From: Paragorgia papillata | Taxonomy: Eukaryota; Cnidaria; Anthozoa; Scleralcyonacea; Coralliidae | Length of the DNA stretch: 64,000 bases | Assembly (NCBI GenBank): GCA_035771165.1 | Contig: JAWNZC010000327.1 | Coordinates: forward strand, 310,001 to 374,000 | Direction: 5' to 3' | Part shown: in pieces, positions 54,009-63,874 of the stretch | How positions within the stretch are numbered: position 1 is the stretch's first letter | How the letters are laid out: each line of letters starts with the position of its first letter | Notes under the pieces: model-generated | What the model saw: only the letters and a program-made list of their open reading frames with translations | Database searches by the model: none | Told to the model about the DNA's origin: nothing | Translations under genes and position numbers: made by a program

Positions 54009-54905
54009 ATGTGGATTGTGTATGGTGCATTATGGATTGTATATGGTGCATTGTGGATTGTATATGGTGCATTGTGGATTGTATATGGTGGATTGAGTAT
54101 GGTACATTGTGGATTGTATATGATGCATTGTGGATTGTGTATGGTGCATTGTGGATTGTGTATGGTGCATTGTGGATTGTGTATGGTGCATTGTGGATTG
54201 TGTATGGTGCATTGTGGATTGTATATGGTGCATTGTGGATTGTATATGGTGCATTGTGGATTGTATATGGTGGATTGAGTATGGTACATTGTGGATTGTA
54301 TATGATGCATTGTGGATTGTGTATGGTGCATTGTGGATTTTATATGGTGCATTGTGGATTGTGTATGGTGCATTGTGGATTGTATATGGTGCATTGTGGA
54401 TTGTGGATTGTATATGGTGCATTGTGGATTGTATATGGTGCATTGTGGATTGTGGATTGTATATGGTTCATTGTGGATTGTGTATGGTGCATTGTGGATT
54501 GTATATGGTGCATTGTGGATGGTATATGGTGCATTGTGGATTGTATACGGTGCATAGTGGATTGTATAGGTGGATTGTGTATGGTGGATTGTATATGGTG
54601 CATTGTGGATTGTGTATGGTGCATTGTGGATTGTATATGGTGCATTGTGGATTGTGTATGGTGCATTGTGGATTGTGTATGGTGCATTGTGGATTGTATA
54701 TGGTGCATTGTGTATTGTGTATTGTGTATTGTGTATGGTGCATTGTGTATGGTGCATTGTGGATTGTATATAGTGCATTGTGGATTGTATATGGTGCATT
54801 GTGGTTGTATATGGTGGATTGTGTATGGTACATTGTGGATTGTATATGGTGCATTGTGGATTGTATATTGTGCATTGTGGATTGTATATGTGCATCGTGG
54901 ATTAT
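54009..54905. repeat. 21-bp minisatellite, about 42 units
   Basis: Units TGTGGATTGTATATGGTGCAT with variants (TGTATGG, TATATGA, GGTACAT). Deletions or expansions are mostly multiples of 3, so frames stay open for up to 325 codons on either strand. These frames are artefacts. Confidence 0.97.
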
Positions 54906-55413
54906 GCATTGTGCAGTGTCGTGTGGTGTGGCGTTGTGCCCAGCGCGTCATGCTTCGTGCTTTGTTCCTCAAGTATTATGCATCATGAATGTTTATCAAT
55001 GCAATGGTAAGAATATTTTCATGAGGTGAAAGATGGAAATGAAATATTCCCATGCATGCTTGCAAGAATCTCGCGTCCCCCACGCGCTTACCCACGCGGG
55101 ACGTCATACATCGTGGAGGGCTGGTACGAGCTAACAAAAAATTAAAAATTCCCAAATGGCGGAATGTTATTGTTGATATTGATTTCAATTCCATCAAAGG
55201 ACGAAAGCTTCTGCAGCGTTTCAAACACAGGGAAAAACTCCTCTATTTATTGGTGATTTTTTTGTTCAATAATGGTTTCACTGATGTATCAGTACAAATA
55301 AGGCGAGGGATAAAACCAGACAACGGGATATTTACATTTATATTTTACATGTACACGTATTAAAAAGTACATGTAAGCTTATTAACTACAGGTCTTTGTG
55401 GCTTTGTACGAGA
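54906..55413. other. Upstream region of ABHD13 exon
   Basis: A 103-codon frame at 55052..55363 has no recognisable domain. CTTATTAACTACAG at 55378..55391 is a plausible splice acceptor 22 bases before the ABHD13 ATG, so an untranslated exon may lie further up. No TATA box was identified. Confidence 0.4.
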
Positions 55414-55957
55414 ATGAGCGACCCAGAAATGGCGAAAAGACAAACAGCCCTTCCTCACGACTCGGTGACAGGTTTTAAAACGATTGAAACTGTTGGTAAA
55501 CTTGTGTTGTTAGTGATTCAACGTTTTTGGCGGCTGTGCAGTGCTGCTATGCTTACACTGTTATTGCTTTACTGGTTATATGGAGGGATCACTACGTTTC
55601 TTTTATTAACTGCTGCGGTCTTTGGTGGTTTATACTTTTACCAAGACTCTCTGCTCTATTTCCCTGACCAACCAGAGTCATCACGGGTCTTTGTTCAAAC
55701 TCCACATAGGTTTGGTTTGCCGTTTGAAAATTTCTATTTGAAGACCAAAGATGGAGTAAGGATTAATGTTATGTTTATAAAACAGCCAACTAGTCGTTTG
55801 GCAATTGCTCCAAGTGTGTTATTCTTTCATGGCAATGCTGGGAATATTGGTCACAGGTTGCTTAATAGTCGTGCGATGTATACAAACTGTGGTTGTAATG
55901 TTCTTCTTGTGGAGTATCGGGGGTATGGTCGCAGTGATGGATCCCCCAGCGAGCATG
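55414..55957 (+). CDS. ABHD13: ABHD13 exon with start codon
   Basis: ATG 55414 is preceded by CGAGA and followed by MSDPEMAKRQ. A downstream Met (residue 6) is possible. The donor is GTATGT after CATG at 55957, phase 1. The exon includes the membrane part and the first half of the fold to SPSEH. Confidence 0.9.
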
Positions 55958-58900
55958 GTATGTATATTAAGAGATTAATTGAGGTCTGTATGGGAAATAT
56001 CAGACCAAAGTCTTGACAGTACAGACCGAGGTCTGATATAACAACAGCAGCAATGATGCGTGATGATGTTTCTAGGCAGGTTGATTGATGTTGCTACGGT
56101 CTAATTATCACCATATAAGGCTATAAGCTAATAGAATTGTTCAACTATAAACGGAATAAATTAATATCAAAATTCCGTTACACATTTCATTTCAAAATTC
56201 AATGCCTATAAACATGTTTCTCGTACAAATAAAAATATAATTTCTACTTTTATTTGTACGAGAATAGAATATGTTAACGAAACAAAAGCGTGTGCAGAAC
56301 GGAGTCATAGACGAACTATGCATAGACTGATCAAATTCTGATATTTATTTATTTTAAAAGAAATATGTGGATTTCACTCGCTTAGTGAATAAATTTTACA
56401 TTGTCATTAATGACATGTTAATTAAACCACCTTGCAATTCCATTCACAAATGTAGATAATCATCTAGAATATTTTCTCTGAAATGTTTTTTTATGCTTAG
56501 CATGTGATTTATAACAAAATGCACCATTAAAATAGTGTTTTGAAAACCTAAAATTTTTTACAAAATGTATTCTCAGAATGCTGCAAATGCCATTTCAGAT
56601 TAAATAACATTGTGATTTATTAAATAACAGTTGCGATTTAATTAAATAACATTGCGATTTATTAAATAACAGTTGCGATTTATTAAATAACATTGCGATT
56701 TAGTAAATAACATTGCGATTTATTAAATAACACTTGCGATTTATTAAATAACATTGCGATTTAATAAATAACACTTGTGATTTATTAAATAACACTTGCA
56801 ATTTATTAAATAACACTTGTGATTTAATAAATAACACTTGCGATTTATTAAATAACACTTGCGATTTAATAAATAACACTTGCGATTTAGCAAAATAGCA
56901 GTTGCAATTTACGAGGGGTCTGCGGACTCAGCAGGTGGTGAGCTGAGTAGGAGTAGGAGTATATCAGACGAAGTAATAAGAGCCTTAAACCAAACAGGAA
57001 TATTTTCAATCAGGAGAAGGGAAGAGGTTGCCCAAGAAGTAGTCTATTTTTGGTGCAAATTGATACATAATTTGTGACAAAAATGTCGACCTTATATACA
57101 CCACTTTCAAGTATTATTTGCTAAATCGCAAGTGTTATTTATTAAATACTAAATCGCAATGTTATTTAATTAAATCGCAATGTTATTTATTAAATCGCAA
57201 TGTTATTTATTAAATCGCAACTGTTATTTAATAAATCGCAATGCTATTTATTAAATCACAATGCGATTTATTAAATCACATGTGCTATTTATTAAATTGC
57301 GTAAAAATATACTAAATTACGTTTAAAATACGTTAAATAATTTTTTTACAAACACCATAGTGGTGTAGCCAGATTGCTGGGTTGAAAAGAAGCATGAGAC
57401 CTCTAGGGGGGTGTGGGGTATCTTCCCTTGGAAAAATTTGGATTTCTAGGATTTCTGAAACAGCTTTTCCTGCATGGGAAAAGTTTTAAGAGTACAGTAT
57501 ATGTAATCTCAAATCCACTGACACTGCACTAGGGTTGTGGCCTTGGTGTTGCATTTTTGCATCCCGGTTTGGTTTAAAATTTATATATTCTTGCACTCAA
57601 AATTTTCCTTCACTATATCTGAAGTGGTTAATCTTAAAGTACTAATTTTACTAATGTGAATGCTATTTAGGCAGTGTTTATAGGATACTGTAGATCAAGG
57701 TGAAAATGTGAAAAACTGCTGAAAATAGTGAAGAAGAAGAATTTCAAATGAAGTCGAATCACTGCTGTGGGGAAAAGTTTTCTGACTGCCCCAAGTCAAA
57801 CGGGAATCGAACCTAAGGTCTCTGGTTTAGCGTACCAGCACTCTAACCACCAGTGCCGTGGTGGCAAATTTCAGGCTGGGGTGGCCAGATTAGCTTTGGA
57901 TATTTCTGACTGCCTCGGCCGGGAGTCCCAATAATAGCTCAGTGGTTAGAGCACTGGTACATTAAACCAGAGACCTTGGGTTCGATTCCCGGTTGGGGCA
58001 GTCAGAAAACTTTTCTCCACAGCAGTGATTTGACTTCATTTGAAATTCTTCTTCTTCACATATTTATAGGACAACTATAAATGTTTATAGCCGAAAATAG
58101 TGTTGAATATTGATAACGAAATATTGACGTTTCAAGCACTGTGCCCTTAAAATCATATATTACTCTGATGAAACCCAGGGCTTCACTTGAAATGTCAGTA
58201 TATTTCGTTATCAAAACTATTCTCAGCAGTTTAGTAAGTTTACCACCTTAAGTTTTCACTTTGAAATTAAGTTTGTTTGACATAATGATTTTCAGAAACC
58301 GGTCATTAGAAGGTTGCAGGTTCGAACCCTGTCAGTGCTCCCAATGAGAAACATAATGGCGTGTGTCAAATCGCACGCCCAAAAGATTTTGGCCGTGCGA
58401 TGGCGTGTGTCAAATCGCACGCCCAGAATCGTTTTTCAGCTCCGGCTCCGGCTCCGGGACAGGTCTTGACACCGGCTCCGGCCTCGTTGGTTATTCGGCT
58501 CAACTTTGTCCCCAGGGTCTTCTCCCAGTCACCCGGTGAAAGCCGCAAAACTGTTAAGCGATTGAAGAAAACGCAATGCGACAACTATAGCAATGCCAGG
58601 AACGAAGAAAACGTTATAGAACCGAACAAGTTTTGCGTATTGATCATCTCACAAAAGAGCGTTTTGATCATCTCACAATAGAGCAGTTTGATCATCTCAC
58701 AAAAGAGCATTTTGATCATCTCCCAAAAGAGCGTTTTAATCGTCTCCCAAAAGAGCGTTTTGATCATGTCACAAAAGAGCGTTTTAATCGTCTCACAAAA
58801 GAGCGTTTTGATCATGTCACAAAAGAGCATTTTGATCATCTCACAAAAGAGCGTTTTGGTCATGTCACAAAAGAGCATTTTGATCATCTCACAAAAGAGC

Positions 58901-61900
58901 GTTTTGATCATCTCACAATAGAGCAGTTTCATCATCTCACAAAAGAGCGTTTTGATCATCTCACAAAAGAGCGTTTTGATCATCTCACAATAGAGCAGTT
59001 TCATCATCTCACAAAAGAGCGTTTTAATCGTCTCACAAAAGAGCGTTTTGATCATCTCACAAAAGAGCGTTTTAATTGTCTCACAAAAGAGCGCTTTGAT
59101 CATGTCACAAAAGAGCGTTTTAATCGTCTCACAAAAGAGCGTTTTGATCATGTCACAAAAGAGCGCTCTGATCATGTCCCAAAAGAGCGTTTTGATCATC
59201 TCCCAAAAGCGTTTCGATCATCTCATAAAAGAGCAGTTTGATCATCTCACAAAAGAGCGTTTTGATCATCTCACAAAAGAGCGTTTTGATCATCTCATAA
59301 AAGAGCGTTTTGATCATTTCCCAAAAGAGCGTTTTTCATCGTCTCACAAAAGAGCGTTTTGATCATCTCATAAAAGAGCGTTTTGATTATCTCCCAAAAG
59401 AGCGTTTTGATCATCCCACAAAAGAGCGTTTTGATCATCTCACAAAAGAGCGTTTTGATCATCTCACAAAAGAGCGTTTTGATCATCTCACAAAAGAGCG
59501 TTTTGATCATCTCACAAAAGAGCGTTTTGATCATCTCACAAAAGAGCGTTTTGATCATCTCACAAAAGAGCGTTTTGATCATCTCACAAAAGAGCGTTTT
59601 GATCATCTCACAATAGAGCAGTTTCATCATCTCACAAAAGAGCGTTTTAATCGTCTCACAAAAGAGCGTTTTGATCATCTCACAAAAGAGCGTTTTAATT
59701 GTCTCACAAAAGAGCGCTTTGATCATGTCACAAAAGAGCGTTTTAATCGTCTCACAAAAGAGCGTTTTGATCATGTCACAAAAGAGCGCTCTGATCATGT
59801 CCCAAAAGAGCGTTTTGATCATCTCCCAAAAGCGTTTCGATCATCTCATAAAAGAGCAGTTTGATCATCTCACAAAAGAGCGTTTTGATCATCTCACAAA
59901 AGAGCGTTTTGATCATCTCATAAAAGAGCGTTTTGATCATTTCCCAAAAGAGCGTTTTTCATCGTCTCACAAAAGAGCGTTTTGATCATCTCATAAAAGA
60001 GCGTTTTGATTATCTCCCAAAAGAGCGTTTTGATCATCCCACAAAAGAGCGTTTTGATCATCTCACAAAAGAGCGTTTTGATCATCTCACAAAAGAGCGT
60101 TTTGATCATCTCACAAAAGAGCGTTTTGATCATCTCACAAAAGAGCGTTTTGATCATCTCACAAAAGAGCGTTTTGATCATCTCACAAAAGAGCGTTTTG
60201 ATCATCTCACAAAAGAGCGTTTTGATCATCTCACAAAAGAGCGTTTTGATCGTCTTGCGAAGGATCGTTTCGATCATGTTGAAAAGAATCGTTTCGATCA
60301 TCTTGCAAAAGATCGTTTCGTTTCACGACGAAGCGTAAATCCCACAAGATAATGAACCGTCTCAATGATCGCACGACGTAACACGCGGTAAAACATCTTA
60401 ATTTTAATTATACGCAACGCACATACTGCCACTGAACATCCTTTATTATTATATAGCGTGCCATCGGATATGAGCTTTTGCGTAATCTGATTGGTTCCCT
60501 ACTACCAGGCTATCAGCTCATATCCTACTAGTAGAGGAAAAACAAGATGGCGGCATGTTTTTTTAAACTGCCGAAAAGAGTTGAAATTGACGGATTTTTA
60601 TACAGAAAAACATCAACACCCTCAAACCAATGTATAAAAAAACAACATTGTGTAAAAATACATTAACAAATACACGATTTAGCATGTCAAATGGTAAAAT
60701 TCACCTAAAAATTACGTCTTTTTACTTCAAAAACCCGACTAAATTACCGGGTTGATATTAAGTTGTTGCCAAACAAAGAAACTCACGGTTAAAATCAAGC
60801 TTACAACACACATTTCGTAGGAGATCACCAGTAAAGAGACTTTTTTATTTAGATAAGCATTTGGAGTAGTAAAAAGCATGTTCTTTTTCAAAAACAACCA
60901 ACTAAGTAATAGTTTCACTGCCGAAGGTGTTTCAGTTTCATTTTTGCATGAAATCAAAGCCTAATTTTTCACGACAGCAACGCTAATATAAACAACTGAC
61001 CCACCTTTTGACTTCATAAAGGTACCTTTTAATCTTTTTTGTTGATCTTCTTAACACATTTTTTGTCTCTCGAGCAACATTACTCATTTATACAACATTT
61101 CGAAGCTGTTTACCGAACAGCTCAGCGAGAAACTCTATGTGAATGCATCATTACGCATGGCGGAAGTATTAGTTGCCTATGCCGGAAGTTTGTCGTTTGA
61201 AACATTTCGCTGTAATTTTGTCTCTTGTACAGTGCTTGGCTATATAATAAAACAGTTATACCATTCGCTCTCGTCGTATACGAACTAATAGCCAACTCGG
61301 CGAAGCGCCTCGTTGGCTATGAGCTCATATACGACTCGAGCTCATGGTATAACTGTTAAATATATTACTCTTCGTGAACATTGAAAAGCAATAATTAGAA
61401 TGCACATTATCCGTTTAAAGCAGTGCCAGCAAAAGGATCATTCTTCCGATATGGATATGACGTGTGCGATTTAGCGCACACCTAGATGATTTCTGGCGTG
61501 CGTGGGCGTGTGCGTGTGCGATCGCACGCCTAATATTGAGAGCACTGCCTGTCTGGGGCTCAGAAATCTTTTCTGAGTAATTGAGCTTGACGAACGTCCA
61601 CCAAACGTCTGTTACATTACACCAAGCTCGCAAACGTACCATATCACTTTAACAACAACATCTCATTTGCAAACGCTACCACTTAGGAGCACATATGACT
61701 ATGAATTTGCAACCTTAGCTCTCCATCTGACTGAGCCTCAGTAGCTCAATGGTTAGAGCGTCTAACTGGTCATTAGAAGGTTGCAGGTTCGAACCCTGTC
61801 TAGGGCTCAGTAATCTTTCCTGAGTAATTGAGCTTGACGAACGTCCAACAAAGGTCTGAAAGTAGTATTGATAGTACCCTGGGTGCCAGAGGTTTTTCGA

Positions 61901-62916
61901 CGCTCGTGGAGGATAACGGGGACACACGAGGAAGCCAGGCGGTAAAGTGGGAGGGGCCAACCCGGAAGGCGAGCGCGAAAAACCTCTGGAACACCGAGCC
62001 GTGTTTTACTGTTTTGATTTGAAATTTGAAACCGCCATACTCGCTCGGCGCGATCAGAGAAACGGCTCGGTGTTCCAGAGGTTCTTCCCGCTCGCCTTGC
62101 GAATTTACCGCCTGGCGTCCTCCCGTATCCCCATTGTCCCTACGAGCGTGGAAGAACCTCTGGCAACCAGGGTATATGGATAGCGAAATGTTGACGTTTC
62201 AAGCAGTGCCATTAATCACGTTTTATTCGGATCTGAGTAATGATTTGAGTAATGATTTATTTAACGTCGTAAACACAGGATGTGGTCGCCCAATCATCCG
62301 AGCCAGAGGCTCGTGTTAAAAGTGCACGACATAAGCTAAGACCTAACGTGTTGATTTTACGGATGGAGGAAAACCGCAGAACCCTGCATAAAACCCTCGG
62401 AGCACAGGAGAGACCAACTAAACTCTACTCACATGAAATTCAAGTTCGAGAACGGGGCTATTCCCAGACGGTCACCCATCCAAGTACTTACCCCGTCCAA
62501 CTGGGCTAACTACAGCGGTGAGAGGCAGGGCCCTAACAGCACACGCCATCCGTGCTTCCCTATGAAGGGCTCTGCTTAAAACGTTGGACAGTATATCGTT
62601 ATCAAAACTATTCTTAGCAGTTTATACCACCTTTTCACTTTGAAATTAATTAAGTTTCCTTACTGCAGGTCTCATTCAAGATGCTCAGGCAGCTATGGAA
62701 TACTTGTTGAGTCGTAAAGACATTGATAACACTAAGATTGTTGTATATGGTCGTTCTCTTGGTGGATCTGTGGCCATTGATTTGTTGTCAAGTCCTTACT
62801 TTGCTGATAAAGCCTTTGCAATGGTCATTGAAAACACATTTACTAGTATTATGCACATGGCCGACCAACTGGTTGGAGGACTTAAACGCTTGCCATTATT
62901 CTGCTTTCGAAATCAG
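55414..62916 (+). CDS. ABHD13: ABHD13, alpha/beta hydrolase (2 exons, C-terminus beyond window)
   Basis: Exons 55414..55957 and 62669..62916 join in phase 1 to give 264 residues, about four fifths of the usual length of roughly 340. Residues about 42-75 are one or two hydrophobic membrane segments, followed by LYFPDQPESSRVFV and LKTKDGVRINVMFI, the entry to the hydrolase fold. HGNAGNIGHR (139-148) forms the oxyanion side and VEYRGYGRSDG (166-176) follows. GRSLGG (209-214) holds the catalytic Ser211. VIENTFTSI is the next conserved strand. The catalytic Asp and His should lie in the missing last part. ABHD13 (Bem46 type) is a predicted membrane-anchored serine hydrolase; its substrate is not established. 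The 6.7-kb intron is almost wholly repeats. Confidence 0.92.
55979..56040. repeat. Half copy of the 50272..50422 foldback
   Basis: GGTCTGTATGGGAAATATCAGACC...ACAGACCGAGGTCTGATAT, 22 bp inside the ABHD13 intron. The next 550 bp (56041..56600) hold nothing recognised apart from a TTTGTACGAGAA inverted pair near 56220..56265. Confidence 0.7.
56601..57305. repeat. Element with inverted iteron arrays
   Basis: About 13 units of GCGATTTATTAAATAACACTT (56601..56895) face about 8 units of the complement AAGTGTTATTTATTAAATCGC (57115..57300). The roughly 220-bp centre is unique and holds a 65-codon frame (56880..57077) of unknown product. Confidence 0.85.
57306..57727. other. Intron DNA, no feature recognised
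   Basis: Contains GAGACCTCTAGGGGGGTGTGGGG, similar in wording to the passage at 34030. No coding signal. Confidence 0.4.
57728..58059. mobile_element. Foldback whose arms carry tRNA-like sequence
   Basis: The left arm GTGAAGAAGAAGAATTTCAAATG... and right arm ...CATTTGAAATTCTTCTTCTTCAC are complementary. Each arm continues into a tRNA-like half with AGCTCAGTGGTTAGAGC (right arm, A box) and GGTTCGATTCCC (B box) read outward. The right arm has a CTGGT/ACCAG anticodon-like stem with loop ACATTAA, lacking the normal U33, so it is not a functional tRNA. It looks like two head-to-head tRNA-derived SINEs. Confidence 0.75.
58190..58285. repeat. Duplicate of the pre-exon sequence at 62585..62660
   Basis: CAGTATATTTCGTTATCAAAACTATTCTCAGCAGTTTA...CACTTTGAAATTAAGTTTG occurs here and, slightly changed, immediately before the acceptor of the ABHD13 nucleophile exon. 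Confidence 0.8.
58286..58635. other. SINE fragment and low-copy DNA
   Basis: GGTCATTAGAAGGTTGCAGGTTCGAACCCTGTC at 58300 matches the B-box half of the tRNA-like sequence at 61735..61807. GGCGTGTGTCAAATCGCACGCCC is directly repeated at 58359 and 58401. Confidence 0.6.
58640..60330. repeat. 24-bp minisatellite with a 623-bp higher-order duplication
   Basis: About 70 units of GAGCGTTTTGATCATCTCAC plus AAAA. Variant units (AATCGT, GATCATGT, CAATAGAGCAGTTTC) occur in the same order at about 58980..59350 and 59603..59973, giving a second-level period of 623. Each unit contains the palindrome TGATCA. Frames on both strands stay open (FDHLTKER, MIKTLFCE) as a by-product. Confidence 0.97.
60455..61370. 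repeat. Interspersed element, copy 2 (more complete)
   Basis: 60736..61370 matches 1..625. The left end CATCGGATATGAGC...TCTGATTGGTTCC...GCTCATATCC...AAGATGGCGGC shows the part missing at the window start. It ends in the same AACAGTTATACC hairpin. Confidence 0.8.
61545..61870 (+). mobile_element. tRNA-derived SINE (two partial copies)
   Basis: The tail GGGGCTCAG...TTCTGAGTAATTGAGCTTGACGAACGTCCA appears at 61555 and again at 61803 behind the tRNA-like head 61735..61807, so two partial SINEs stand in tandem. Confidence 0.8.
61735..61807 (+). tRNA. tRNA-like SINE head, anticodon GGT (not a functional tRNA gene)
   Basis: A cloverleaf can be drawn: acceptor GCCTCAG with CTAGGGC (one C-A mismatch and one T-G pair), D stem GCTC/GAGC, anticodon stem TCTAA/TTAGA with loop CTGGTCA, T stem GCAGG/CCTGT with TTCGAAC. 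The anticodon GGT would read Thr ACC but is not normally used by animals, which fits a retroposed SINE head. Confidence 0.6.
61877..62176. repeat. Foldback, CCCTGGGTGCCAGAGGTTTTTC arms
   Basis: TACCCTGGGTGCCAGAGGTTTTTCGACGCTCG... is mirrored by CGAGCGTGGAAGAACCTCTGGCAACCAGGGTA, with inner arms GAGCGCGAAAAACCTCTGGAACACCGAGCCG/CGGCTCGGTGTTCCAGAGGTTC. It is GC-richer than its surroundings. Confidence 0.88.
62450..62565 (-). mobile_element. 5S rRNA-derived SINE fragment, copy 2
   Basis: On the - strand AGTACTTGGATGGGTGACCG, then TCTGGGAATA, corresponds to the box C region of 5S rRNA. The neighbouring GTTAGCCCAG...GGGG fits the 5S arm. The attached GGTGAGAGGCAG...CTAACAGCACACGCCA tail is shared with 37045..37130. 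The 5' third of 5S (box A) is not present, so this is not a 5S gene. Confidence 0.75.
62585..62660. repeat. Duplicate of 58190..58285, next to the splice acceptor
   Basis: CAGTATATCGTTATCAAAACTATTCTTAGCAGTTTA...CACTTTGAAATTAA. See the entry at 58190. Confidence 0.8.
62669..62916 (+). CDS. ABHD13: ABHD13 nucleophile exon
   Basis: Acceptor TTTCCTTACTGCAG ends at 62668; donor GTAAAA follows AATCAG at 62916, phase 0. It encodes GLIQDAQAAMEYLLSRKDI, the nucleophile elbow YGRSLGGSVAID and the segment to FRNQ. Confidence 0.92.
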
Positions 62917-63004
62917 GTAAAATTTACAATGTGAGAGGGGGGTGGGGATGGTGTGGTGGTGGTGGTTGTGTCCTGTGGGCAAAAACATTGTTTGATGGTG
63001 AGAG

Positions 63005-63420
63005 CCCGGGGCTTATATATATAATCCCTAAAAACAAAGAAAACCGACTTGATCGTGTTTTAATTATAAGTAATAACATGACTTGAGGGAAATTTGATCG
63101 CTAATTTCCCGAAAAGTCATGTTATTAGTTTGTAATATTATGATCGCCGAGGAAAACTTTGAGAATCTTACCGACAGGAAATTTACACGGTTGATCAGAG
63201 AAGTTGCATCTAATTTTCCCGTGCATGTTGACGAGGGAAAATATATGCAAGCGGGAAAATTAGAAGAAGACAAAGGATTTCTTTGTCTTCTAATTTTCCC
63301 TCATCAACATGCACGGGAAGATTAGAAGACAAACGATAAATTTCCCTCTTGCATGAGCGATGAGGGAAATACGAGGTTTACATTCCCTCGGAGAACAAAA
63401 GAATCCGAGGCGATCATGGT
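63005..63420. repeat. Foldback with AACATGACTT arms, copy 2
   Basis: Inverted relative of 27100..27480, including AAACAAAGAAAACCGACTTGATCGTG and TTTTCCC(G/T)...CAACATGCACGGG. The second half adds a nested pair on AGAAGACAAAGGATTTCTTTGTCTTCT. Confidence 0.82.
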
Positions 63421-63445
63421 ATTACTCTATTTAACAAATAGACTA

Positions 63446-63617
63446 CATTTTTCTCTGTGTGTACTGTAATATAGATCACAGATAACATCACAGCGTGTAA
63501 AGAACAAAAAAGTACGACACAAACATGAAGTCGATTGGCGTAACTGTTGTTCTTTACAGTGTGGCGTCTTCTGTGATTTATTACTGCAGTACATACACAC
63601 GGAAAAATGTATTTGTT
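63446..63617. repeat. Hairpin, TTTTTCTGTGTGTACTG-type arms
   Basis: ATTTTTCTCTGTGTGTACTGTAATATAGATCACAGA...GTGTAAAGAACAA mirrors TTGTTCTTTACA...TCTGTGATTTATTACTGCAGTACATACACACGGAAAAAT. One arm also lies at 53800..53865. Confidence 0.82.
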
Positions 63618-63874
63618 TTATACAATAAAAATTCAAGTGGTTTATTGAAGGATTTTAGGAGCATAGAAAAACAAGTTCGCTGAAGTGATCTGATGTGATT
63701 TGAGGCCATCTGTGTGTACATGTACTGTACGTCCTTCAATAGATTACGGTCAACAACCAATGAAAATGTGCACAGAAGTCACGTTGTATAACAATACATA
63801 AATACCCAACGAAACCAAGTGAAGAATCTGACAAAATTTAACACCTGCTCTGGCGTTAAAAGTTTTGGGATTGG

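Noticed and set aside
54009..55029. Cys/Trp-rich open frames up to 325 codons and their - strand partners
   Set aside because: A 21-bp minisatellite keeps six frames open; there is no start context, domain or conservation of one frame.
55052..55363. 103-codon frame just upstream of ABHD13 as a separate gene
   Set aside because: No known motif, no supporting splice or poly-A signals, and a competing frame on the other strand.
58130..58180. Hammerhead at CTGATGAAACCC...TTGAAATGTCAG
   Set aside because: The core-like words are present, but stem II does not pair and stem III cannot form.
58585..60352. Open frames with FDHLTKER or MIKTLFCE repeats; also considered as a CRISPR-like array
   Set aside because: The 24-bp units are contiguous without spacers, and the same DNA is open on both strands; it is a minisatellite in an intron of a eukaryotic gene.
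61735..61807. Functional tRNA-Thr gene
   Set aside because: Acceptor mismatches, an anticodon (GGT) not usual in animals, and a repeated non-tRNA tail indicate a SINE head.
62450..62565. Functional 5S rRNA gene
   Set aside because: Only the central and 3' part is 5S-like; box A and the terminal stem are missing, and the flank is a shared repeat tail.
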